Of a stretch of DNA of 64,000 bases, positions 18,791 to 28,546 are shown one piece after another. Location of the stretch: assembly GCA_004431415.1 (NCBI GenBank), contig QPMI01000113.1, positions 186,001 to 250,000 of the forward strand. The letters are read 5' to 3'. The stretch is from Cyanophora paradoxa (Eukaryota; Glaucocystophyceae; Cyanophorales; Cyanophoraceae). Within the stretch, counting starts at the first letter, position 1. The number at the start of each line of letters is the position of its first letter. The notes under the pieces are model-generated. The model was not told where the DNA came from, searched no databases, and worked only from the letters and a program-made list of their open reading frames with translations. A program made the translations under genes and the position numbers.

Positions 18791-20954
18791 CGTGAGTGAG
18801 ACGTACGGCGAGTAACCGGACAGGTAGGCGAGGAACTTGGCGAGCACGGCGAGTACGGGCGGTTGGGAACAAGCAAGTCAGCGCGCGGGGCGCGCGGATG
18901 CAGTCAAGGCGGAGGCCAGTCCTGCGGCAACACCCTCTGGCTGGCGAAATAGCCGCGCGCTGCGTGCCACGAGCGGCCGCCAAGTCTGCGAGGTGCGACG
19001 CGCATCTGGCCCGAGCACGAAGGGAGCTGGAGTGGGAAGCTGAGGAGCTGCAGACTCTGCACTGCAGCCAGCCGAGCGAACTTGAGGCCAAGGGCGCAAG
19101 CGCAGCAGCTGCAGCTGGCACCGCTGGGTATCGTCCGTAAAAAAAAGGGGGGGGAAGGAATGACGGCCATTATCGTCGAATTTCCTTGAAAAATGCATTT
19201 CGGGCTGCTACATGTGCGAACAGTGAAGCGAATGCTTCGTTTGGTTGTATTTAGGCACATAGTAATTGTTTCAGCACTAAGCTGTGACTCTTGACCCTCT
19301 GAACGCACTCTCTTGTGGCTGAAATCAAGGGGGGGCAAAAAAGTGAAAATGACCAAATCAGTCTCTGCAGAAGCGCATCCATATGATCTCAAGCACTCCT
19401 GAAGTAAGGTATTGATTATATGAGTGATTTAAAGCCGCTTTCGGAAGGCCCAATACGAGTTTTCGCTGAGATCATGCAGGGGCCATGGTTGAAACATGCA
19501 ATGCTCTCACGGGTTGCCAGCATCGACTCAAGACACGCTAAATACCTCTTTAGAAAGCCCTTAACTTCCAGATTACAGGAATAAATTTTTTGTCCGGTCT
19601 GCCGATTCCCGGAACGTCGGTGCACCTTCATGTGTCTCACTGAGCACATCATGAGCACAGTCTGGTGACTTGATGAACAGCTCATCTTCTCTTCAGTACT
19701 GAAAGAAGTCATTCCTGGAATTGCTGATTACCGTCAAAATGAAGTCGTCAAAGCTTTCGAGGGTCCTCTCTCTGATTTTGAAACAATCCGAGTTTAGATC
19801 TAAAGCCATTAGGCGCTAGCACCTTTTTTTGCCAAGGGGGGGGCTGTGACTCATTAAGCTGCACGAGCACCAGCAATGCGTGCCACGTCATGAACTGCTC
19901 CTTATAGAGAGGGTTCGATGCATTGGAAGGCGGATCGAAGCGAGGAACGCACATGACCAGACCTAGGCCTAGGCCTAGGCCGGTCTCCAAGGAATTCGTT
20001 GTCGTACCCCGGGTCCCAACTTGCCGACCGGCGACCGGCCGCGGTGACTGCGTCGGCTGGCCCTCGCGGCGGCAGACGGCCTTGCCAGATAGTTGCAACT
20101 CCTGGCAGCACGGCGGCTCGGTGCGTCGGTTCTGGGCTTCGCCGCGCAGCCGGACTCCCTGACTCTGCGAACAGGCCGAGCAGCGGTGCTGTTGCCGCAG
20201 CGAACGCGGCCACTTTGAGAGAGAACGATGCACCTCTTGCGCCTTGATGCTCTCGCCCGGCTCGTGCTGGGTCTGATTTCAAACGCAGACTGTCGCTGCC
20301 CCTGCTGCTGGGTTCGGCCGCGGCCGCGAACGCTCTCGAACGCGTCGTTTTCGACCTCCTTCCGCCCTTAATCTCTACTCGTTGCCCGGCCGCCGCCGGT
20401 CAGCTTATGTTGCTTTGACAGGCCCGCGCAGAAAGGCGAGGCCCCTGCCGATGCGAAGCAAGGTGTTTCTGGTTTCCGTCTGTTTCCTTCGATCGCTCAT
20501 CCCGCTTGCATGTCAGGGAACACGCACGACCGAGCCCCGCGAGCACGGCCAAGTGGCGGCCGCGACTTGCTCGCTGGCACTCTTGGCGGCCGGGCGGGAA
20601 GCGGTCCCGCTGGTCAAGAAACCTCGCGGACGATGCTAACGCACGAGCCTCGCTAACACGGCGCGCTTCGCCCGGTTCCGGGTCCTGTCTCTTCCAACAC
20701 TCGCAGCTCGCCTGGCTCCTTCTCCCGCAGGCTAGGTGCTCGTTCTTGTTTCCGCTACTCTCGCCTTGATCTTGTTCTGACACCGGGACGCGCGCAGCGC
20801 AGCGGGTGCCGTTCACGCGCGGCCAGCATCTCGCACTTCTTGCTGCGGGAGCTCGGACGGGTGCGGTCTTTTCGCAGGCGCGCGTTCTTCTCCTCTTTCG
20901 CTTGACGCTCCGAGCGCAGCGAGCGCCTCGTCCTCGCCCTCGGCTACGGGCGGG

Positions 20955-21418
20955 GATGGTGCCGCTGTCACTCCGGATCCGTTCTTCTGCCACTTCTCTT
21001 TGCCGAGGTGCACAGCCGCGCGCGCGCATGCCAACCTTGTCTCTTTCTGTTCGAGCGTTCGCTGACCGCGACGCGCACAGCGCAACGAGCGCCGCGAGGT
21101 GCCGCATGACCTTGTGCGGGTTGCATCACTTTACGTCTGAGCCGGTCTGCTAGCGCTGCTCCCTCTACTTGCCGAGGCGCACAGCTCGTTTTTGACACTC
21201 GCGTGCTCGCAGCGACCAGCGATTGTCCTGCTAGCAGGGCAGCGGGTCAGGAGCTCGCTGTTTTCGGGAGTATGGCTCAGAGGTAGGGGGCAGCAGCTGC
21301 AACTCGTTTTCTCAATGCTAGCTATTGATAGGGCTGCGCTGCCTTCGCGCACATGCATTTTTTGCTGGCAATGCGTTTTCTGTATGACTGCTTTCTGCAT
21401 ATAAGTAGTGGTGGGAGC
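20955..21418. repeat. Outer inverted-repeat arm (right) in the 6.5 kb element
   Basis: This is the reverse-complement partner of 16,138-16,606. It lies just inside the right subterminal repeat field. Confidence 0.75.
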
Positions 21419-22592
21419 TTCGGAGAGCAGCGGCCCTGCCCGGGCTTTCGAAGCCTGCGCATGCGCATCCCCATATGCAGGGTGCCCTCGGACCGGGGCC
21501 GGCGCCGGCGCCCTGGCCTGGTCCAGGCCGCGGCCGGCCACGGCCGGCCCCGACTAATTTGATTTCTCGAAGTTGAGATAATTTTGAGTTAACTTTAATT
21601 ATAATAATAATTTTGATTTTTCATGCAGAATATTAATATCCGTAAAACACAGGGTTGCACAGAACACACAGGGTTGCACGGTTAAACACAGGTCTACATG
21701 GATAAACGCCGGTTTGCATGGGTAAACACAGGGAACATGGGTAGGCACAGGTGGACACGGGTAGGCACAGGTTTACATGGGTGGGCACAGGTGGACACAG
21801 GTCGACACAGGTCGACACAGATTGCACCAGATTGCACAGGAGAAGGTTTCGGCAACCTAAGCCTGGCAGCACTGGAGCGCGGGGACCCGGAAGCGCTCGC
21901 CAGCCTCTTGTTGGAGCTCGAGCAGCGCTCATTTTCGTCGCTGGAGCTCGAGCCGGCCGATCAGCAGGTATTCATCGATACGGAAGAAGCGGCGCTCGCG
22001 TTCTTCCGCGGTGCGTCGCGCGAGGAGAAGGAGGCGGTGCGCGTCCTCTTCCAGGACTCGTCGGAGGGCAAAGCGCTCGTGGGGTGTGCACGCGTTACAT
22101 TGCTCGCACCGCTAGCGCTCGCCGCGTACCGCTGCTCACGTGTGCGTTCCCGGGCAGGTACAACAGTGTGAGGGGAGTTAAGGAGCTCTTTCGCGTGAGG
22201 AGGCACGCCCCCGGCGAGACGCACCCGTGGCCGAACGCCGTGTTGCGGGAGCGAGCCTCGCTCGCCTTCGCTGTGATGGACCGCGCCGTCGCGGTCTGCC
22301 TGGCGGCTTGCTTCGCCGCCCTTGGATTTGATTTGGAGCACCTTCTCTCCGAGAGTGGCGACCCCGACCCGCCGCGCTCCTTCGCCGCCTCCCCGTTCGA
22401 CCTCTTCCTGTACTCGAACGCCCCCGGGGCCCCGCCCGACGCCCCCAACTGCCACGGTGCCCGCCCGCCCCGTCGCCCTCCGCACCCGTCCCAATGAGGG
22501 CGGCGGGGGGCGCAGAGCACACAGACCCTGGGTGCGCAGGGTTCTCTTGCGGGGCCGTGGCGAGCGCGCGCCTTGAATGCACGCGAGCGCAG

Positions 22593-23536
22593 CTTCTTCA
22601 CGGCCTCGGGATTCGCGTACCCCGACCTGGAGAGAAAGTAGGTTGCGGGCTCCTGCCCGCTGGGCGCCTCTCCGGCTGCCGCGAATCGCCTCGGCGGTGC
22701 CTTTAGCCCTCCTCTAGCTGGTTAGCCGCGCGTCCGTTAGGAATCCGCTCCGTGGGTCGGTTCGGTGAGCTACTCCAGCGGACACCAGCGGCGGCTTCAG
22801 CAGCTGCTCTCTCGTTCAGCCCAAGCACTTCTCTGCGGCAGCGATCGGCCGCCCGCGGCTATGGGGCCGGCGACCTGCGCTGCGCCCGCGCAGATGATCG
22901 TCGGTCGTGTGAGTGCACGCCCGCGTCGCGGCCGTGGGCGTCGCGGCCGCACAGATGCTTGGATTCCTGGCGAGGCGACGCGCTTCTGAGCACTCGGGCG
23001 GCCCGGGGCCTCCCAATTTGCAACCCCCGCCGCAGCGGACTCCGCGCGCGCGCGCGCCAGCTGGAGGAGGTATCTCTCGGCCGAGGAGCACAGGTTGCCG
23101 GCTGCGGCCGGCGATGCTGTGCGCCCGCCGGTTTTCACCCGGGCTCTCACGGGCTCCGGTTTCCGGCCCTCCCTGGGGTTAGTCGGCCTTGCTCTCTTAG
23201 TGCGCTTCTTCCCTGCCAAATTTAGGGCTATAGTTCAGGCTCAGCCGCTTCGACCTCATCCTCGCTTATACATCGGTCCTCTCTGTAGGCGCCCTTGTCC
23301 TGAGGGGGTTATAGTAGCTCTGCTCTGCTTCGGCTCTCTAGGCAGGTGTAGGCAGTGTTTCTAGGCAGGTATAGGCCCCTTTCTCCAGTACAATAGCTCC
23401 ACCCGGTCCGATGTCCGAAAGGCTTGTTCCCGTAGGCTCATCTCTTGACTTGACACAGATGGACACTGCAGTCATATCCCTAGCCATTTGTCTCGGTGTG
23501 TGCGAATTCATTTGTAATGACTTCTTCACGGCCTCG
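22593..23536. mobile_element. 912-bp insertion with 16-bp target duplication (copy B)
   Basis: This is the same insertion as at 12,147, with the same CTTCTTCACGGCCTCG flanks (22,593-22,608 and 23,521-23,536). It differs from the first copy by a substitution near 22,980 and one G in a run near 23,305. Confidence 0.7.
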
Positions 23537-23807
23537 TGGAGCCGCACGCCCGGCCTCGCCTGCCTGGATCTCGGCCCCGACCCGCCGGCCTGGCGCCCCG
23601 CGGCGGCCCCGGGCCGCCTCGCCGTCTTCCCCGACCGCGCCCTGCAGGAGATCTCGGGCAGGCGCTTCCCCGCAGGTGCGGGCGCTCGCCGGTGCAGGCC
23701 TCGGGGGCGGCGCCCTCGCCCCGCAGCGGCCGATCGCGAGCGCCCGGCAGCGGTGCACAGGGTGGAGCGGGAGGAGGGCCCGCCCCGCCTCGCCCTCGTC
23801 TACGAGC

Positions 23808-25980
23808 TCAGGCCCCGCACCGGCGCGCCCATCGCCCCCTCCGCCCTCCGCCCCCGGGCCCCCGACCCCAACCCCGGCCCCGGCATCGCCGGCCGTCGCG
23901 GCTGGAGGCGCCGCCGCCGCAGCGCACTAGTACTAGCCCCGCCTGCCCCCCGGCGGGGCCCGCGGTTCTGCCCGCGGCCACCCTGCAGCCGCCCCGCCCT
24001 GCCGGGTTGGAGCCCGGTGCCGCGCTGCCTGCCCCCGCCGCCGCCGCGGCGAGGGGATCGTTCTCCGCCGCCGCGGTTGCGGCTGGCTGCGCCGACGCCG
24101 GGTCCGGCTGCGCGACCGTTGGCTGCCAGCCCCGGCCTGGGCAATCTGCATTCCGATGCGCAAAATGGGCGAGGAGGCGGTGGCGCTTGCATCCCACCAG
24201 GTTCTTGCGGAAGCGCCGGCGCGCCGCGAGGTCCTCCGGCGGCCGCACCCGCCAGAGCGTGCCCTCGCGCGCCGGGTCGCCAATGCTCACCGAGTACTTG
24301 AGCGTCTCGTACTTCGGGTGACCCGTTCCGGCTGCCGCCGGGCTCATCGCCGCCTCCCAGGCAGCGGCCTTGTCTTCATGGACAAGGACCTGGAGGACCT
24401 CGGCTGGCGGCGTCGTTTTGCCGACGTCGTACGTGCAGAAGTTGTAGCTATATAGATCAGCGCCACTTCTCGGTCGTCCTGCGCCACGCTCTTGAGGATC
24501 TCCGAGAGCTGTGAAAACCGTCAGTCCTTTTGATAAAGGAGTGCTTCTTGCGCCAGTTTGCGTTACACGTACCGGTAGCGCTGCCGTATCTTGGTGTACG
24601 GTCAGGGTGAACTGTGCACACTTGTGGAGCGGCGGCGCAGCGTCGACGGGGCTCATGGTGATTGGGCATGTCTGGAACTGAAGTTTGCGAGCCTTGCTGA
24701 GCTCCAGCAGTCTGTCACAGCGTAAGTACTCGTTCACTTCCGCTCGCGAGGCGGGCCGCACGCACTTCTCAGCCAGTTTGGCGTTGTGGATGGTGACGAC
24801 GATCCGTGGTGGTTCGAGCATCAGCATCTTGTCCCGCACCGCGCTCGGCGTTCCCGCAAAGCCAAGGACCTTGAATCCGAGGCACTGCGCATCAACCTGC
24901 GCTCCAGGAGCCACGGTCAGCTGCTGGTGGCGGCGGTCATGGTCCGGTCCAGGTCTGGGAACCTTCTCGCTCGGCAGCGGGACGTAGTTCTTATCCGTCG
25001 ATACTTCACGTTCGACGGTACGCAGGAGCTCGCGGATGACGTAACGGACGGCGTCGTGCGTGCGCTCTGAGAAGTTGCCGTCGGGGCGGAACGGGATCGT
25101 GCTTCCGAAAACCGGCGCGCCGTCCATCACCAGCATCGGCGCATTCGCCTTGTCATCAATGAAGATCCGTGCTTGCGGGTTCAGCTGCGCCCAATCAGTC
25201 GACGTCCGGAGAGCGTCTCTTCAGTTTGAGTCCGCCGCGCACCTGAACTGGCGGGCCAATGTAGTAGGTGTTCTTCGCTACTAGTTGTGCGGTGCCCGTG
25301 GTCACTCGCAGTTTGGCGACGGTCGCCTTTGCCCACTGCGACCACCGGGATCAAATGGGGTGGTCGTGTTTGACCCTGCTCACTGGGGCACGCACCCGGC
25401 TAGCCGCGGCGTAATTGATGTTCTCCATGACGTCTTCTGGCGCCATGACTCCGATGCAGCCCTTGTACGGGTAGTCTTCGCGGACTCCGCCGTGCGCGAT
25501 GTTCCGTTTGGAGATTTCCTGCGTCCCCTCCGTCAGCTGGCCGCAAACGAGCATATGATGTGTACATAAGCGTGTACTCACGTCAAGGATCATGGCCCGT
25601 CGTTCGCCAATCGGGGCCACGCTCGGCCCGTTGGGGCTGAGCGTCTGGTTCACGTACTTGACCGGGACGAGCTGCAACGGAGTGAAGTAGACTGCAACGG
25701 ACTGTGCTGGGGGACGGAGCTCCTCCAGTCCGATTTGCCGATGGCGTTCCGCGGCCGGCGAGCCGTCGCCGGCCTGCGGGTTGGGCGGGATCCGTGGGAC
25801 TTGCTTGACGAGGCCCGTAGGCAGTTCTTCTTCTTCCGCGCCTCCATCGAAGTCGATGAGATCTTCGTCGAAGGGTTCTTCGCCTCCGCCGTCTGCGGGC
25901 GCCGCCGGGTCGTCCCCTTCTCCACCTTGGCGCGGATCCATCGGATCCGCGTTGTGTAGGTCACCGTTAGCGTCAGCCAT
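23808..25980 (-). CDS. Unidentified multi-exon protein
   Basis: No family is recognised. ATG at 25,980 opens an acidic, Pro/Gly-rich N-terminus (MADANGDLHNADPMDPRQGG). A folded-looking part follows: VYFTPLQLVPVKYVNQTL, RRAMILDVSTRLCTHHMLV, PYKGCIGVMAPEDVMENIN. A GTGCGT...TCGCAG intron (about 25,340-25,415) leads to ATVAKLRVTTGTAQLVAKN. The frame then shifts by one near 25,205, and the protein resumes with WAQLNPQARIFIDDKANAP, RTHDAVRYVIRELLRTVE and CLGFKVLGFAG. The last part (GHPKYETLKYSVSIGD, RVRPPEDLAARRRFRKN) is shared with 13.5-13.99 kb. Whether everything belongs to one gene is uncertain. It points away from the LINE at 26,825. Confidence 0.45.
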
Positions 25981-26824
25981 ATGGCCGTTCGCCTACAGAT
26001 CTGCGCGTGCACGCGTCCGTTAGACGGGCGCCGTGTGAAAGTGACGGCCTGAGCGCGGCCTCGGTCTTCCGCGTCCTGGGGAGGACAGGCGTGTTTACGA
26101 ACTGCGGACAGGGGGTCCTGGGCAGCAGCGATGGGCTTGCGCAATGCGCAGCAGTGCAGGCTCTTGCGAGCAGATTGCTGGGACGCCTCGGCCCGAGGGT
26201 CGGAAAGCACTTACCAACGCAACTATCGTCCTACGCTAGCCGTAGAACGCGTTGCTGCGCTGTTCCCGTGCTCCCGCGCTCTTTTCGGGGGTACGGGGAG
26301 GTGTGTCTGAGTGCGCGCGTGACCGCCGCACGACGCCTCGGAGCGACAGGCAAATTGGAATCTCGTCCCTGCAGCTGCAGCTGCCAAACGATCCCAACGA
26401 GTGGGGCGGTCCACTCGCAGCAGTCCGTTTACGGCATATGCCGTCAGTCCTATTACGGCTTATGCCGTCATGTTGCTTTGGGAACCTCGGCGGCCCCCTG
26501 TTCGAATCAGACCCATAGCGGTCTCGCAGTTCCCCACGGCCGCACGAACGCGTGCGCACGCCTGAACATGAGCCCTCACACGTGTACGCGTGCTACTTGC
26601 TCGCTGAACGCTCTTACGCAGCGGAGACAGGCGCCGGCACATCGATATCCACGTCGACGCTTACGGTCGTGTCCCTGTGCATACTTACATGGGAATAACG
26701 TTAATGCTCACAGCCTAGACACATGTGCATGCGCAGTGCATGGTGCTCCTATAGCTACGCTTGATCGCCGCAGCCGACAGCTGCAGCGGCCAGCCGAGCC
26801 CGGGGCACGGCATGCACCACTAGA
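25981..26824. other. Region between the unidentified gene and the LINE
   Basis: No gene is supported here. Two 14-bp palindromes stand 10 bp apart: ACGGCATATGCCGT at 26,431-26,444 and ACGGCTTATGCCGT at 26,455-26,468. The right part may be the LINE 5' UTR; its boundary cannot be seen because no second copy of this end is present. Confidence 0.4.
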
Positions 26825-28546
26825 ATGATGAACAAAAGGAAAAGGAATGAGAGCAAGATAGAAAAACAGAAACCGCCGCCGAGGGCGCAGGCAGGGCCCT
26901 CGCGGAGGGCGCCAGCTGCAGCCCAGACCCTTAGACTACAGGATATCTTCCCCCTCGCGACGTTCCCCGAGGGCGGGGACACCATCGGAATGGCGCCGAC
27001 AATCGAGAAAAAGAAACCTGAAGGAGTTCTACGGGCCATGACATTTAATGCGAGAGGCTCCAGCGAATCCAAGCTGCAACAGACCGAAGACTTCTGCCGG
27101 CGGTGGGGGATAGACTTCGCTGGGCTGCAAGAGATCTCTATGTCGAAAGGAGACATCGCAGCCGCGCTCCGCTCGCCCGGCATGGGCGACCTGCCCGAGG
27201 GAGCCATCACCTACGGAAAGATCCTCTGCACGACGAAATCAACCCGGTGGCACGGCAACGGAGCCGCTCTCTGGGTGGCGCCGCAATGGGTCAAGCACCT
27301 AACGAAGAAATACGAGGTGCCGGGCCGGATGATCGGGTTCGAGCTCCGGTTCAAAGAGAACCGCCAGCTGTTCGTCGTAAGCATCTACATGCCCGCGTCG
27401 GAAGCGACAGACGAACACCGGCGGGACCAAGACAGAATCCTGCAGGAACTTGAGAAACTGATCGCTGATTTCAGCACGCGGCCGAACGCGCACCTCCTGC
27501 TGCTAGGAGACTGGAACTCGGTGGCGGTCCCGGAACTGTCCCGCGTCCGAAACGGGGCCCCCGTTCCCAGCCGAACGCCAGAACGAAAGTGGTGGAACAC
27601 GATGATCGACACGTGGGATCTGCGCGACGCGGCGATCACGCACTCTGCCGCGCACGACAGCGGCGAATGGAGCGCGGCGCGGGAAGTGACACACAGGACG
27701 CACCTTCCGAGAAGCGGAGACGATACCGGCCGCGGCGCTAGCGGCTCACAAGACGACGACGCCGCTCCGACCGACCTGCCGCAGGACGCCGTCTGGCACG
27801 CGGCACGCATCGACGCGGTCCTGGTGTCAGAGTCACTTGACAAGGCGCTCCTGAGCGCGCACACCTGCCCGGCACACGTCGATGCGCCTCACGACTCGGA
27901 CCACTTCCCGGTGCTCGCGGACTTCTCGCTGGAGGCCGCGGGCCTGAAGGCTCCGACGGGACCGATGCAGACCCCAACGCCGGGACCGCCGGTCTTCGAC
28001 CCGGACTCCCGCAAGCTGACGGACGAGGAGAAAGATGAGTTGAAAAGAGACCTCAACAAACGCATCGGCGAAGTGCTGGGCCCAGACCTTGAGGCGGTCG
28101 GGAGCGGCACCCGAGAAGAGCGCCTCGAGCGCCTCGCCCGCATCCACACTGAAAGCGCGCGGCTAGTTCAGAAAGTGGCGAAGGACCACAAAGCCATGAA
28201 GAGCAGGGGCTCGCACCCGACCAAGCCGCGCAATCTGCCATGGCAGGCGAAAGCGGACTCCAAGCTTGGACGGGTTTGGGCCGCATGGATGCAGGAACCG
28301 AGCGGAATCCCGTCGCTAAGAACGATCGACAAGATAGAGAAGCTCCAGAAGTTCGTGACAAGACAGGAGGGCGCGCGGCCCTTCCCGCTGCGGCCTACGG
28401 AACGGAGGCAAGCGGCAGCTAACGCTGGCGAGGCGACTGCACCAGCGCCTGCCTCGGACCCTAACTCGCCGGACCAGCGCCCGGACCCCACTGTACCCCC
28501 CAGCCCCTCGACGCACGCGACGGGCATACGAAGCGCACGCAACTGA
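26825..28546 (+). CDS. LINE endonuclease part of the polyprotein
   Basis: This is a 573-residue open frame from ATG 26,825, Lys/Arg-rich at the N-terminus. It contains the APE-like endonuclease that nicks target DNA for reverse transcription. Catalytic signatures are N in TFNARG, E in LQEIS, D and N in GDWNS, and the terminal SDHFPV. A basic/coiled segment (KLTDEEKDELKRDLNKRIG) follows. The frame ends in TGA at 28,546, but the next frame carries protein-like sequence (RTQLKEDWASFFRELKTW) without a break into the reverse transcriptase. The original product was therefore probably one polyprotein. Confidence 0.85.
   Translation: MMNKRKRNESKIEKQKPPPRAQAGPSRRAPAAAQTLRLQDIFPLATFPEGGDTIGMAPTIEKKKPEGVLRAMTFNARGSSESKLQQTEDFCRRWGIDFAGLQEISMSKGDIAAALRSPGMGDLPEGAITYGKILCTTKSTRWHGNGAALWVAPQWVKHLTKKYEVPGRMIGFELRFKENRQLFVVSIYMPASEATDEHRRDQDRILQELEKLIADFSTRPNAHLLLLGDWNSVAVPELSRVRNGAPVPSRTPERKWWNTMIDTWDLRDAAITHSAAHDSGEWSAAREVTHRTHLPRSGDDTGRGASGSQDDDAAPTDLPQDAVWHAARIDAVLVSESLDKALLSAHTCPAHVDAPHDSDHFPVLADFSLEAAGLKAPTGPMQTPTPGPPVFDPDSRKLTDEEKDELKRDLNKRIGEVLGPDLEAVGSGTREERLERLARIHTESARLVQKVAKDHKAMKSRGSHPTKPRNLPWQAKADSKLGRVWAAWMQEPSGIPSLRTIDKIEKLQKFVTRQEGARPFPLRPTERRQAAANAGEATAPAPASDPNSPDQRPDPTVPPSPSTHATGIRSARN

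Larger units (their letters stand above)
15361..21859. mobile_element. 6.5 kb TIR element with 6-bp target duplication
   Basis: The element begins TACCTTGCAGAAACCTTC and ends in the near-reverse complement (GAAGGTTTCGGCAACCTA); 18 of 21 terminal positions pair. AGCCTG flanks both sides (15,355-15,360 and 21,860-21,865) and occurs once at the empty sites (about 11,413 and 42,412). These are the marks of a cut-and-paste DNA transposon. Next to each end is a 200-bp field of degenerate GCACAGG/ACATGGGTA repeats and a short AT-rich stretch. The interior is made of two nested inverted repeats and a GC-rich minisatellite. I found no recognisable transposase; ORFs at 19,416-19,712 and 19,748-20,233 (-) are unidentified. 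Known superfamilies with a 6-bp duplication do not clearly match these ends. Confidence 0.8.
15223..23930 (+). pseudogene. 2-oxoglutarate/Fe(II) dioxygenase, copy B, doubly interrupted
   Basis: Exon 1 starts at ATG 15,223 and is cut after AISL by a 6.5 kb element (15,361-21,859). It resumes at 21,866 with AALERGDPEAL. Exon 2 (YNSVRGVKELF), exon 3 (HEHTDPG), exon 4 and exon 5 follow up to the stop at 23,930. The same 913-bp insertion as in copy A sits before exon 4 (22,609-23,520). Because copies A and B share that insertion, it predates their tandem duplication, and the 6.5 kb element arrived later in B only. Confidence 0.7.

Noticed and set aside
16395-18795. Long Arg/Ala/Pro-rich frames over the inner palindrome
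   Set aside because: They follow the GC-rich minisatellite on both strands and in mirror image; there are no domains, and the composition is explained by the repeat.
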